In this document: one piece after another, positions 24,088-33,028 of the stretch
Numbering within the stretch: the stretch's first letter is position 1
How the letters are laid out: each line of letters opens with the position of its first letter
Source of the DNA: Streptomyces sp. AJS327
GTDB lineage: Bacteria > Actinomycetota > Actinomycetes > Streptomycetales > Streptomycetaceae
Direction of reading: 5' to 3'
Assembly: GCF_013450295.1 (NCBI RefSeq)
Contig: NZ_SKBR01000008.1
Span: 1 to 33,389 of the forward strand
Length of the DNA: 33,389 nucleotides
Made by a program: the position numbers and the translations under genes
Notes under the pieces: model-generated
The model's input: only the letters and a program-made list of their open reading frames with translations
What the model was told of the DNA's origin: nothing
Database searches by the model: none

Positions 24088-24540
24088 ATGACGGATCAGA
24101 GCAAGATTTTCGCCGTACATTTAGGGATCTTCGCCACCCCTGAAGACCGGAACCGCGTGTATGCGCGGGGTATGGAAAGGGTTTCCGCTTTCGAGGACGT
24201 CTCTCTGCGTGGCTCCCAGTACGTGGACGGCGAGCAAGCTACCGCGCTTGACCCCGATTTCTCCGTGAACGAGCTGTACGAGGAGTTGCCACAGCAGTGG
24301 CGGGACGAGCATCCGGGAGAAGATCCCGGGCTCCGGCGGATCAGCGAGATCCGCCTCGTGGTGGCGAGCCGAGGACCGGGGCCCGATGAGTTGACGACGG
24401 CCCTGGCCCAGGGCGCCTGCCCTGTTCTTGATCATCCTGGGCCGTGCCCCGTCCCCTGGTCGGCCGACTTCGTCACCGGCGAGGACAAGGTATCGGTGGA
24501 GTATCTGCACTCCAGCCGCACACAGGGGCCCACCCCGTAG
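24088..24540 (+). CDS. Conserved-looking hypothetical protein
   Basis: A 150-residue acidic soluble protein, ATG start after GGAAGGAGAAG. It opens with a strand-like IFAVHLGIFATPEDRNRVYA and later has ISEIRLVVASRG and CPVLDHPGPCPVPW, giving two cysteines near the C-terminus. No catalytic motif is evident. Probably co-transcribed with the secreted protein upstream. Function unknown. Confidence 0.55.
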   Translation: MTDQSKIFAVHLGIFATPEDRNRVYARGMERVSAFEDVSLRGSQYVDGEQATALDPDFSVNELYEELPQQWRDEHPGEDPGLRRISEIRLVVASRGPGPDELTTALAQGACPVLDHPGPCPVPWSADFVTGEDKVSVEYLHSSRTQGPTP

Positions 24541-24861
24541 CAGAACGTCAGGAACTACCCCCGGACGCATCTCCGATGAAGCCGGGAAGTGATTCCCGAC
24601 GCACCCCAAGCCGCGAGCCGCCTGGGAACCTATCCGCCCCGGGCCACCGCGAGGCCGCGTGAAGTCGACCGGGACCAAGGGGCTGACCGACTTGCCCGGT
24701 GTGGCCGCCGGTTGCTCGGGACACGGACGCGTTCAGTTGCCGGGGCCGCAGTCTGAGCTCTACGAAAGGGCCGTATGCCCGGTTCGCGAGTGTAGGGCGT
24801 GATGCCCGTACGTGGGACTGAAACTGCTGGACAGGAAGTCACCGCACACAAAGGAGACATC
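24541..24861. other. Intergenic region upstream of the DUF6907 gene
   Basis: 320 bases without a supported gene or strong hairpin. It should hold the promoter for the downstream gene, but no confident -35/-10 pair was found. Confidence 0.4.
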
Positions 24862-25890
24862 ATGTCCGCCACGACAGTTCTGCCCCTGCGCCAGGCCGAG
24901 CCGGAGTGCCCCTCCTGGTGCGCTCGCGAGGCACACGCGGAGGCGATGGGGAGTCACCTCAGCGCGCCGGTGCGTCTGAACGCTCCGGGAGGGACGAGCC
25001 CGGATCCCGAGGTCCCGCTGCTGTCCGTTCAGATCGGGCTGGGCTACGAGGAGGAGGTCCGTGGCGAGCGACCTCGGGCGTGGCTCTCGACGGTCGACGG
25101 CACCGGGGAACTGGACCCCGGTGCCCTGGAGTCATTCACGGTCGGCCTGGAGGACTTCGCCCTGCGGCTCAGGGGGCTCCGGCATCGGTACGAGACCGTC
25201 GTTCTCGGCGGTGTCCCGGAGGCCGTCGACCTGTACCCGGAGGCCACCCATCCACTCGAACTCGTCGCCCCCTGTCCTCCCTGGTGCCAGTACCGGAACC
25301 AGGAGGAGCACTGCCCGACCGGCCTCCTGGTCGAACAGTTCCACGCCCCGGAAACCGAGGTGATGGAGCTGGAGCTCCGTCCGGTGATCCACACCAAGTA
25401 CGGGCGCGAGGCCGAGACGTTGGAACTCGGCATGACGCACAACGGACACGCCCCACTGCCTCACATCGACCTCACCCTCGGCACCACGGCGAAGTGGCAT
25501 TACGTGCAGCTGACCTTCGAGGAGGCCGACCGGCTGCGTACCCGTCTCAGTGAACTCCTCGCACAGGGACGTGAGTACGCCCGCCCGGAAGGCGTGGCGT
25601 CGCTGCGGGAACTGGTCGACTACTGCGGCGTCCGAATCGTCGAGCACCAGCGCGAGGTGGAGGGTTTCCACGGACACGCGGTCGGTGACACGAGGAACGG
25701 CGGGCCGGTGTGGGTGACCGTCCCCAGGGGCACCGTCGGCCCGCGCCTCGAAGAAACGGTGAAGGACCTGCTCGCGGAGATTCACGAGACACAGGCGGAG
25801 GTGACCGCCCAAGACGGTGAGGAGGTCCGGCAGGCGGGCGCACCGCCCGAGATTTCCTCCTGGTCGTCGTCGGGGCAGGCAGCGGCATGA
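24862..25890 (+). CDS. DUF6907-type protein
   Basis: A 342-residue protein; the ATG at 24862 is chosen because AAAGGAG ends 5 bases before it, although the frame is open further upstream. Two copies of a cysteine/tryptophan element are visible: ECPSWCAREAHAEA (about 14-27) and PCPPWCQYRNQEEHC (about 138-152), each followed by beta-rich sequence; this CPxWC...H signature marks the DUF6907 proteins common in Streptomyces. The paired Cys/His could bind a metal. The last ~45 residues are low-complexity (SSWSSSGQAAA end). Cytoplasmic, role unknown. Confidence 0.7.
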   Translation: MSATTVLPLRQAEPECPSWCAREAHAEAMGSHLSAPVRLNAPGGTSPDPEVPLLSVQIGLGYEEEVRGERPRAWLSTVDGTGELDPGALESFTVGLEDFALRLRGLRHRYETVVLGGVPEAVDLYPEATHPLELVAPCPPWCQYRNQEEHCPTGLLVEQFHAPETEVMELELRPVIHTKYGREAETLELGMTHNGHAPLPHIDLTLGTTAKWHYVQLTFEEADRLRTRLSELLAQGREYARPEGVASLRELVDYCGVRIVEHQREVEGFHGHAVGDTRNGGPVWVTVPRGTVGPRLEETVKDLLAEIHETQAEVTAQDGEEVRQAGAPPEISSWSSSGQAAA

Positions 25891-26192
25891 CCGGCTGAGA
25901 CAGCCGCGAGACGCCCCTCGCCCCGCGCACCGCTGCCCGAGCCGCGGTGTCCCGCACAGCGACGGGGGAGCCGACCCACTCCCCCGGTCCGTGCCAGCCG
26001 GGACGGAGTCTCTGACCAGCGCGACCGGCGTCGGCTCAGGCAAGATCAGCGGAACGGCCTCGTTCGTGAGGAAGAGGGCGCGGGGTCATGTCCCGCCCAC
26101 CCCGGATGGGGGGCGGCCGGCCTCCGGCGTTGTGCGCGACGTTCCGCGTGACGGCCGGCGAGGAGGCGGCGAGCCACGGTGGCCGGGGCGGG
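25891..26192. other. Intergenic region, nothing recognised
   Basis: About 300 bases between convergent genes. GC-rich with several short inverted stretches but no strong, clean terminator or supported gene. Confidence 0.4.
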
Positions 26193-26633
26193 TTACCGCC
26201 GGGGGGTTCGACTCCGGTGCAGGGCCAGGGCGTTGAGGGTGGCGCCGGTCAGTCCGAGGGCCAGGGCCACGACGCCGCCGCCCAGGCCGTTGCCGGTGCC
26301 CAGGCCACCCTCGGCGGTGACCACGACCAGCGCGCCGAGCGCCATGGCTGTCAGCCCGGCGGCCAGCGCGACGATGACGGGCCCCCGCCCCCAGCGCGCC
26401 CCGAGCCAGGTTCCGAGACGGCCGCCAGGGCCACCCGCGGGGCCACCGGCGGGGCGGAGGAGGGCCAGCCCGCCGATGACCACGGCGCTCAGGCCCGTCA
26501 GCGCGGCCACGAGAGCGCCGAGCCGCCCGGCGCTCATCTCGTCGACACCCGCCGCGAGCGGGAGTGCGAGGGCGGCGTGAACCGAGTGAGCCAGGTGAGC
26601 GGGGTGGAGTGAGGTGAGAGCGTGGAACGCCAT
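26193..26633 (-). CDS. DUF6223-like small membrane protein
   Basis: A 146-residue protein, ATG at 26633. It has an N-terminal hydrophobic segment, then helices at about 35-60, 84-108 and 118-138, connected by Gly/Pro-rich loops. Ala/Gly/Leu-rich integral membrane proteins of this size next to a two-component system match the DUF6223 family of actinomycetes. It is divergent from the histidine kinase, with a duplicated dyad between them, so it is a candidate target of that response regulator. Confidence 0.65.
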   Translation of the reverse strand: MAFHALTSLHPAHLAHSVHAALALPLAAGVDEMSAGRLGALVAALTGLSAVVIGGLALLRPAGGPAGGPGGRLGTWLGARWGRGPVIVALAAGLTAMALGALVVVTAEGGLGTGNGLGGGVVALALGLTGATLNALALHRSRTPRR

Positions 26634-26743
26634 GGGTGTCCTTCGCCGCGACGAGTGGTGGTGGGCCGATGGTGTCCGGCCGGTGCCGCCCAGGTCGTCC
26701 GGCGAGCGCGGTCACTTCGCGCTGCCGCCGCCACCCCGTACCG

Positions 26744-26791
26744 CTACCGCGCGCGCCGTACCCGCCGGGAGGACTACCGCGTGCGCGGTAG
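26744..26791. promoter_or_regulatory. Duplicated 18-bp dyad in the divergent promoter
   Basis: CTACCGCGTGCGCGGTAG (26774-26791) is an 8-bp perfect inverted repeat; a diverged copy, CTACCGCGCGCGCCGTAC, starts exactly 30 bases earlier (26744-26761). They lie between the DUF6223-like gene and the kinase. Spacing near three helical turns is typical of cooperative binding by a NarL/LuxR-type regulator, so autoregulation by the adjacent response regulator is the natural guess. Confidence 0.5.
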
Positions 26792-26849
26792 CCGACCCGT
26801 CGTCGGCCAGCGGGATCCGCGCTGGCGGGCACGCGGCTAGTCTGCCGGC

Positions 26850-27965
26850 ATGGGCAGGGGGCGGACGGGCGTCGGGGACTGGGTGACCGGCGTCGGTATG
26901 GCCACGATCCTGCTGGTCACGGGGGTGGCCGGAGAGCACGCCGACGCCCGGTACGCACCGCTCGGCCAGGCGCTGCTGACGGCCGGTGGGCTGGCGCTGG
27001 TCGCGCGCCGACGGGCACCGGTGCCCGTCCTGGTGGTCACCGGAGTCTGCGCGGTCGGTTACCAGGCGGCCGGTTTCGACGTACCCGCCGTCGCCTACCT
27101 CTTCGCGGTGTACGCGGCCGTGCGGGCGGGGCACCGCCTCCTCCCGCTGGTGACGAGCATGCTCGTGCTCGCGCTGCTCCCGGCCGCGGCGCTGCTCTCC
27201 GGGCCGTACGACACGGGCGAGGCGTTCGCGCGGGCCCGGGGCGCGCTGGAGATCGCCTGGCTGGTCGCGGCCGGTGCCGCGGGCGAGGCGCTGCGGCAGG
27301 CCGAACGGCGGGCGGACGAGGCCGAACGCACCCGGGAGGCGACGGCCAGACGCCGCGCCGACGAGGAACGGCTTCGTATAGCACGGGAGTTGCACGACTC
27401 GCTGACCCACCAGATCTCGGTCGTCACGGTGCAGACGGAGGTGGCCGTGCACGTGGCCCGCAGGCGGGGCGAGGAGGTGCCGCCCGCCCTGCTGGCGATC
27501 CAGGAGGCGGGCCGGGAGGCCAGCCGCGAGTTGCGCGCGACGCTGGAGGCGCTGCGCGATGACGACACGAGCCCGCCGCGCGGCGTGGAGGACCTGCCCG
27601 AACTGGTGGAGCGGGCCCGCGCGCTGGGCCTGGCGGCGACGCTCACCGTCCAGGGGCCGCCGGGCGGCCTACCGGACGCGGTGGACCGCACCGTCTACCG
27701 GATCGTCCAGGAGTCGCTGACCAACGTCGCCCGCCACGCGGGGGCCACCACGGCGTCGGTGCGGATCGACCGCCGCGCGGACACCCTCGCGGTGCGCGTC
27801 GACGACGACGGCACGGCCGTACCGGGTAGCACCCCGGCTCCCGGCGTCGGCCTGCTCGGTATGCGGGAACGCGTGACGGCGCTCGGCGGACGGCTCCACA
27901 CCGCGCCGCGCGCCGGGGGCGGCTTCCGGGTCCACGCCGACCTGCCCGTGACCGGTGCCCCGTGA
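26850..27965 (+). CDS. NarL-type sensor histidine kinase
   Basis: A 371-residue protein. The N-terminal half is a 4-5 helix membrane domain (about 12-30, 38-52, 57-75, 78-118 and 132-148) with almost no extracellular loops, suggesting sensing within the membrane. A basic linker helix leads to the HisKA_3 box IARELHDSLTHQISVV (phospho-His about 182), then the HATPase: QESLTNVARHAGAT (N box, 287-300), VDDDG (317-321) and GVGLLGMRERV (332-342). It autophosphorylates and passes phosphate to the co-transcribed regulator, whose GTG start overlaps its stop. Confidence 0.88.
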   Translation: MGRGRTGVGDWVTGVGMATILLVTGVAGEHADARYAPLGQALLTAGGLALVARRRAPVPVLVVTGVCAVGYQAAGFDVPAVAYLFAVYAAVRAGHRLLPLVTSMLVLALLPAAALLSGPYDTGEAFARARGALEIAWLVAAGAAGEALRQAERRADEAERTREATARRRADEERLRIARELHDSLTHQISVVTVQTEVAVHVARRRGEEVPPALLAIQEAGREASRELRATLEALRDDDTSPPRGVEDLPELVERARALGLAATLTVQGPPGGLPDAVDRTVYRIVQESLTNVARHAGATTASVRIDRRADTLAVRVDDDGTAVPGSTPAPGVGLLGMRERVTALGGRLHTAPRAGGGFRVHADLPVTGAP

Positions 27966-28624
27966 TCCGCGTCCTGCTGGTGGACGACCAGCCGCTGATC
28001 CGCAGCGGGTTCCGCGCCCTTCTCGACCTGGAGGACGACATCGAGGTGCTGGCCGAGGCCGCCGACGGGCACGAGGCGCTGGCGCTGGCCCGGCGGCACC
28101 TTCCCGACATCGCCCTCGTCGACATCCGGATGCCCCGGATGGACGGCATCGAGACGACCCGCCGCATCGCCGCGGACCCCGCGCTGGCCGAGGTGCACGT
28201 CGTCATCCTGACCAACTACGGCCTAGACGAGTACGTCTTCCACGCACTGCGCGCGGGCGCCGCCGGGTTCCTCGTCAAGGACGTGCTGCCGGAGGACTTC
28301 CTGCACGCCGTGCGCGTGGCCGCACGCGGTGACGCGCTGCTGGCCCCCTCGATCACGCGCAGGCTCATCGCCACGTACGTCAGTCAGCCGCTCGGCCCCG
28401 CGGCCGCCGTGGGGCTGGACGAGCTGACCGCGCGCGAGCGGGAGGCCGTCGCCCTCCTCGCGCGGGGGCTGTCCAACGACCAGATCGCCGAGCGCATGGT
28501 GATCAGCCCGATGACCGCGAAGACCCACGTCAACCGGGCCATGGCCAAGCTCCACACCCGTGACCGCGCCCAACTCGTCGTCATCGCATACGAGTCGGGG
28601 CTGGTCGTCCCGCGCACGCCCTGA
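27962..28624 (+). CDS. NarL/LuxR-type response regulator
   Basis: A 220-residue protein starting GTG within the kinase stop (GTGA). Receiver domain: VLLVDDQ (acidic pair 8-9), LVDIRMPRMDG with phospho-acceptor Asp54, and FLVKDVL with the conserved Lys. The C-terminal LuxR-type HTH reads LTAREREAVALLARGLSNDQ then IAERMVISPMTAKTHVNRAM. It should bind paired sites such as the dyads at 26744-26791. It converges on the helicase gene with only 46 bases between. Confidence 0.9.
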   Translation: MIRVLLVDDQPLIRSGFRALLDLEDDIEVLAEAADGHEALALARRHLPDIALVDIRMPRMDGIETTRRIAADPALAEVHVVILTNYGLDEYVFHALRAGAAGFLVKDVLPEDFLHAVRVAARGDALLAPSITRRLIATYVSQPLGPAAAVGLDELTAREREAVALLARGLSNDQIAERMVISPMTAKTHVNRAMAKLHTRDRAQLVVIAYESGLVVPRTP

Positions 28625-28670
28625 ACGGCGGGCGGTCGCGGGCGCCACGCCAACGTCGGGCGCGGGGCCC

Positions 28671-30839
28671 TCAGGGGCTCTTCGCGGTGGAACTGACGCT
28701 GCCCAGCCAGAGCACGTCCCGGGCCCGGGTCATGGCCACGAAGAGCTGGCTGCGGGACAGTTCGTGGCGCTCCCGCTCCACCTCGGACACCTCGCCCCCG
28801 GCGCCGCGCGGAACATCCGTCAGCGCGGAGTCGTACTCGGGCAGGTAGACGCGTTTGAACTCCAGCCCCTTCGCCCGGTGATAGCTGCCCAGCTTCACCG
28901 CCTCCACCGGATGGCCGTCGTACTGCTCCAGCGGGCAGACGGGTATGCCCGCGCGGTCCAACAGCCGCTGGTAGTGGTCGATCGCGCGCTTGAAGGGGCA
29001 GAGCACCGCGGTGTCGGCGCGCACCTCCGGAGCCAGCGCGAGCAGCGCCTCCAGCAGGGCCTCGTCGTGTTCGCCGCGGGTCGGCTTCGAGACGCGCGTC
29101 ACCTGCCCGTCGTGGTGGGTGAGGTCAACGTCCCGAAGGCCGGGCGTGCGCTGCCCGTCGATGTCCTCGAACGGCTCCTCCGCGACGACGGCGAGCGCGG
29201 TGTCCAGGATCTCCTTGCTGTTGCGGTAGTTGACGCGCAGCACCTGGCCGCGGTCACCCCGGATGTCGATCCCCGCGTCCGTCAGCCGGAACCCACCGGG
29301 GTACACCGCCTGCTGACCGTCCCCGACCAGCAGCAGACCGTTCGGAGCGTCACCGACGAGCGTGTGCAGGAGCCGCACCCCCACCAGCGTGAGGTCCTGC
29401 ACCTCGTCCACGATCACCGCCGCGTACCGACGCTCCCCCGCGCTCCGCCGCGCCTCCGCGAGAGCGCTGGAGAGCAGGTCGTTGAAGTCGTGCACCCCGC
29501 GCTCCACCCGGAGTTCCTCGTACGCCTCGTACAGCTCCCAGACGGCCCGCCGGTGCGTACGCCGCAGACTCGCGCGCCGACGGCGGCGCGGCACCGTGGC
29601 GTACTCCTCGAACGAGGTGATGCCGCGCCCCTTGATGACGTGGTCGATCTCCTCCTTCCAGTACCGCGGCGCGGGATCGATATCGCTCAGGCAGCTGCCC
29701 CGGCCGACCCGCGTCCAGGCGAGGCTGAAGGCCGTCTGCGCCTTCTCGCTGTGCAAACGGAGCGCCACCCCACGGGACTGGAGGAACTCCTGCGCCCAGG
29801 AGTGCAGACTCCGGAACTCCACCCGGTCCGCCACCGCCGGCGACATGGACCGCAGGAAGGTGGCCTGCACCCGCGGCAGGTTGTTGGCGAAGGTCACGTA
29901 CAGGACGCGGCCCGTGGAGCGCTGGGCGAGATGCGCGGCGCGATGCAGGCCGACCACGGTCTTACCGGTGCCCGCCGGGCCGCTGACCCGCGCGGGACCG
30001 CCCCAGTCACGGCGCACCAGGGCCACCTGGTCGGGGTGGAGGAAGGTCATCCACTGCTCGATCGGGGCCCGCAACGCCTCCTCCAACGCGGCCTCACGCA
30101 AGCCCTCCAGGTCGAACAGACCGTCAGCCGGCTCCTCCGGAGCGCCGCCCGCCGAACTCCCCGCCGGATCCGCCGCCGGGCCCCTCGGCCGCTCCCCCGG
30201 CAGGCCCTTCGGGCTCTCCGACGACCGAGCCGACGCCTCGGAGGCCGCGGCCGAGTCCTCGTGCGCCGGGAAGACCCGCTCCAGATGGTCGGCTATGGCA
30301 CGGGCGGAGGCGGCCACCAGCCGCCGCGGTTCGCGCATCAGGACGGGACCGACCTCGAACTCCCCGAGCAGCTGGATCCGGCCCAACCCGGTACGGACCC
30401 GCTGCCCGGCGAACACCATCAGCGGCCGCACCGCCACCGGTGACATGCCCAGCGAGGCCACCGCGGACTCGGCCCGCCGCGTCACCGCCAGCAACTTCTC
30501 CGCGTCCGCGTCTCGCGCCTCCCCTCCGGCGGAGAGGCATCCCTCCGAAACGGCGGGCGCGGAACGCCAGTTCTTGACGTCCACGACGAACACACCTCCC
30601 GGGCCGATCAGCAGCATGTCCACGTTGGCCGACCTCGTTCCCGGCCACGCGCGGTCCACCAACAACCGCCAGCCGCGCTCCGTCAACATCAGGAGCTGGG
30701 CCGCCACCCGACGTTCACCCTCACTGGCGGCCTCCCACCGGCGGGCCTCCCCTCGCGCTGCCCGCCACTGGTCCTTCAGCAGCCTCTCCTGCCGTCGCGC
30801 CTCCTGCGCCCGCCGTGACGCCGATCCCCCAGCCGCCAT
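28671..30839 (-). CDS. NERD-nuclease/UvrD-like helicase fusion
   Basis: A 722-residue protein, ATG at 30839 with GAGGGG 7 bases upstream. Residues about 36-150 are a nuclease-related (NERD) domain: GERRVAAQLL, VDMLLIGPGGVFVVDVKNW with the acidic/Lys (VDVKNW) site of PD-(D/E)xK-like nucleases. A low-complexity Ser/Pro/Gly linker (about 192-240) leads to a superfamily 1 helicase: Walker A GPAGTGKT (287-294), IVDEVQDL (DEVQD, 478-482), VGDGQQAVYPG, VLRVNYRN, YHRAKGLEFKRVYLPE and VAMTRARD (701-708). Such fusions are thought to process damaged or foreign DNA; some relatives occur in defence loci. It lies 5.8 kb outside the island in a setting that looks chromosomal. Confidence 0.88.
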   Translation of the reverse strand: MAAGGSASRRAQEARRQERLLKDQWRAARGEARRWEAASEGERRVAAQLLMLTERGWRLLVDRAWPGTRSANVDMLLIGPGGVFVVDVKNWRSAPAVSEGCLSAGGEARDADAEKLLAVTRRAESAVASLGMSPVAVRPLMVFAGQRVRTGLGRIQLLGEFEVGPVLMREPRRLVAASARAIADHLERVFPAHEDSAAASEASARSSESPKGLPGERPRGPAADPAGSSAGGAPEEPADGLFDLEGLREAALEEALRAPIEQWMTFLHPDQVALVRRDWGGPARVSGPAGTGKTVVGLHRAAHLAQRSTGRVLYVTFANNLPRVQATFLRSMSPAVADRVEFRSLHSWAQEFLQSRGVALRLHSEKAQTAFSLAWTRVGRGSCLSDIDPAPRYWKEEIDHVIKGRGITSFEEYATVPRRRRRASLRRTHRRAVWELYEAYEELRVERGVHDFNDLLSSALAEARRSAGERRYAAVIVDEVQDLTLVGVRLLHTLVGDAPNGLLLVGDGQQAVYPGGFRLTDAGIDIRGDRGQVLRVNYRNSKEILDTALAVVAEEPFEDIDGQRTPGLRDVDLTHHDGQVTRVSKPTRGEHDEALLEALLALAPEVRADTAVLCPFKRAIDHYQRLLDRAGIPVCPLEQYDGHPVEAVKLGSYHRAKGLEFKRVYLPEYDSALTDVPRGAGGEVSEVERERHELSRSQLFVAMTRARDVLWLGSVSSTAKSP

Positions 30840-31856
30840 GCACTACCCCTCGTACGTGGAGTAGCGATCATAGGACGACCAGCGACGGTGGGGCAGGGCG
30901 TACAACTGGTGCGATACGCCCCGCTCCTGCCCCCCGGACGACGGTGCCGAGGACCGCGCGGGTGGTGCGGTACGGAACGGGGTTCGACGGTCTGGGACTT
31001 GGGGGCGGGAGTTGGGGGTGGCTGTGGTGGAAGTGGCAGGGAACATGCGAGCGGGGCCGCGGATGACGGCCCCGACTCGTGAGCCGTGAGCTGCTGCAAC
31101 AGCGCACGACCGCGTTCCCCCTGAGGTGTCGAGTGGCAACGGCCGGGGGTGCCGAAGATGCGGAGTCTCAGCGAGCAGCCCTGGGGCGCGCTCCCAGCTG
31201 ACAGGACGGACCAGGTCCGAGACTCGGACCGGAACTGGGGCTCGGGCCCCGGGGTACCGTCCAGGAGGTGACCGCATACACGGCGTGAACCCGGTCAGCG
31301 CGTTCGGGTATCAGCGCTGGCGGGACGCGTGAACAGCGGTGGTGTAGTGGGAGACATCGTCGTTGCCGGAATCGACGGACCGTTCGCTCTGGAACGCGAT
31401 GATGCATGTCCGCCTCCCCCCTCAGCATCCACGGATGCCTCGCAACTCTCCCCGGTGAATTCAGCTGGGGCACGCGGAAGTGCATGGGATGCACGGGTGT
31501 TTATTGGCCCACGCGGCATGGTATCCGCGTGGTTTCCGCGCCGTTCCCTGGCTGAATGACCTCTACTTTGCCCCCGGATCTCTCGGGTCGCAATGGTCGT
31601 GGAGGCGCCCAAGTGGGAGGGAAGCCCCGGTCTGGGCCGGGCCTGCGGCCGCGACCCGGCCGTGCGCTGGGGGAATCGAAGAGCGCCGTTTCACAAAACG
31701 CGGGACAGAATGAAACGTCGTGGATATCCGCCTTGCCGGGGGCCGTTGTGCAGTCGAAGGTAAAGGCGAGACTCCCTGTCCGACGGCTCTGCAAAGCCGG
31801 CGGAACGCTCCGGGGGTCTCGGTGTCGAGTGGCAACGAGCCGAGGAGGAAGACACG
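30840..31856 (+). other. 1-kb region with short uncertain ORFs
   Basis: No convincing large gene. Two short plus-strand frames are linked by a GTGA overlap: 31126-31332 (68 codons, GTG start, opening MSSGNGRGCRRCG) and 31329-31559 (76 codons, GTG start, opening NSGGVVGDIVVAGIDGPFAL). The second has a plausible hydrophobic opening and normal codon bias at first. Neither has a strong ribosome site nor a recognised family. The region upstream of 31126 includes the helicase promoter on the other strand. Confidence 0.25.
31125..31837 (+). repeat. 17-bp exact direct repeat pair with a start codon
   Basis: GGTGTCGAGTGGCAACG occurs at 31125-31141 and 31821-31837. Both copies would start an ORF reading MSSGN: 68 codons from the first, 20 codons (to about 31884) from the second. 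The second short ORF overlaps the start of the small membrane protein at 31857, so it could be a translated leader. Only the repeat ends are repeats; the span between is unique. Confidence 0.35.
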
Positions 31857-32093
31857 TTGGCAAGCAATCTCGCCCCGCGGGTGAACTGCGCGGCTGACAC
31901 GGCCGGAGACCGGAAGCCGGTCCTGCCCGTCCCCGCGGTGGTCGTGGTGATCGTCGTCCTGCTGGTCACCACCGGTCTGGCGGCGCTCGGAACGCCCCTG
32001 GAGTTAACCGTCGCGGCCGTGAGCGTGGGATGCCTGCTGGGCACCCAGCTCGTCCGCGGGCTCACGGAGCCCTTCTCCGGTTCCCAGGTGTAG
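31857..32093 (+). CDS. Small two-helix membrane protein
   Basis: A 78-residue protein, TTG start behind GAGGAGG (31842-31848). After a ~20-residue polar N-terminus come two membrane helices (about 23-46, Val-rich, and 50-68). No motif is recognised. The two-HTH regulator gene starts 14 bases after its stop, so they are co-transcribed; the membrane protein may modulate the regulator or be its simplest target. Confidence 0.6.
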   Translation: MASNLAPRVNCAADTAGDRKPVLPVPAVVVVIVVLLVTTGLAALGTPLELTVAAVSVGCLLGTQLVRGLTEPFSGSQV

Positions 32094-32107
32094 GAAAGGG
32101 GAGCCGG

Positions 32108-32986
32108 ATGGGGCGCGAACAGTGCGCCCTGACCCCACACAACCCCCTGATGGCGCTGGCGCAGTGGCTTGAGGCGCTGCGCCAGCGTTCGGGGTGGTGC
32201 TGGAGTCAGGTGGCGCGGGCGGTAGCCGAACTGGGAATCTCCGTCTCCCAGGCCACCCTCTTCCGGGCGGCCCAGGGCGAACGGCTCCCGAAGTGGCGGA
32301 CGGTCGAGGCGTTCACCCACGCCTGCGGTGGCGACGGCCGAACGGCGAAACGGCTGTGGGAGGCCGCCGCCCGGCACACGGAGAGCGGGACGTCCGCCAT
32401 ATCCCACGCATCGGTGCTACGGCCGGAGTTCATCACCGAACCCTGGGAACTGGTGCACGCGATGCGGCAGTTACGGCGCGAGCAGGGCAATCCGAGCCTG
32501 CGGGAACTGGAGAGTCGGGCGACGGTGCGAGGCGGGAGCTATCTGCCGCACAGCACCGTCAGCGCGGTACTCCGGGGGCGCATGCCGGGAAAGGAGTTGC
32601 TGCTGTACTACGTCCGGTACTGCGGAAGGGTCCCCGAGGACCAGTTGGGTCCGTGGGCCGAAGCCTGGGAACGCGTCCGGTCCCGGCGCCGGGGCGAACC
32701 GGCTCCGTCGCTGGCCGAGACACGGAAGGAACTCCGTGCCGCGGAAGCCGAGGTGGAACTGCTGCGGTCCCAACTGGCCCGGACGAGCGAGGAGTTGTCC
32801 CGAGCACACCGCGCGGCTCCCACCGGGGCCACGGCCACCCGGCCACGCGATCCCGGTGTGGTGATCGCGCGGAACCGGCTCCGGTCGGGGCAGGCCACAC
32901 CCACGTCCCACGCCAGGGAACGGGGCCCGGGCCCCGGACCGACCCGGCGCGCGGGCAGCAGACCGGGTACCCCGAGCAGCGTCTGA
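32108..32986 (+). CDS. Two-HTH DNA-binding regulator with coiled-coil tail
   Basis: The ATG at 32108 follows AGGAAAGGGGAG; the frame is open farther upstream but inside the membrane-protein gene. The 292-residue product has two XRE-like helix-turn-helix units: about 14-75 (QVARAVAELGISVSQATLFR then AAQGERLPKWRTVEAF) and about 115-185 (SLRELESRATVRGG, then HSTVSAVLRGRMPGKELLLY). A heptad-rich coiled coil follows (ETRKELRAAEAEVELLRSQL, about 205-240) and a disordered Pro/Arg/Gly-rich tail. Tandem HTH units plus a coiled coil suggest a dimer binding extended sites. Targets unknown; it is followed by a strong terminator. Confidence 0.7.
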   Translation: MGREQCALTPHNPLMALAQWLEALRQRSGWCWSQVARAVAELGISVSQATLFRAAQGERLPKWRTVEAFTHACGGDGRTAKRLWEAAARHTESGTSAISHASVLRPEFITEPWELVHAMRQLRREQGNPSLRELESRATVRGGSYLPHSTVSAVLRGRMPGKELLLYYVRYCGRVPEDQLGPWAEAWERVRSRRRGEPAPSLAETRKELRAAEAEVELLRSQLARTSEELSRAHRAAPTGATATRPRDPGVVIARNRLRSGQATPTSHARERGPGPGPTRRAGSRPGTPSSV

Positions 32987-32989
32987 GGC

Positions 32990-33028
32990 CCCGGGCGGCA
33001 CCGGCACGCCACGTCGGTGCCGCCCGGG
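32990..33028 (+). terminator. Terminator after the two-HTH regulator
   Basis: CCCGGGCGGCACCG, an 11-base loop, CGGTGCCGCCCGGG: a perfect 14-bp GC-rich stem beginning three bases after the stop codon. Confidence 0.8.

Noticed and set aside
28560..30864. Very long plus-strand frames opposite the helicase
   Set aside because: The minus strand carries Walker A, DEVQD and other helicase motifs; the plus frames are repetitive Arg/Pro/His-rich translations typical of antisense in GC-rich DNA.
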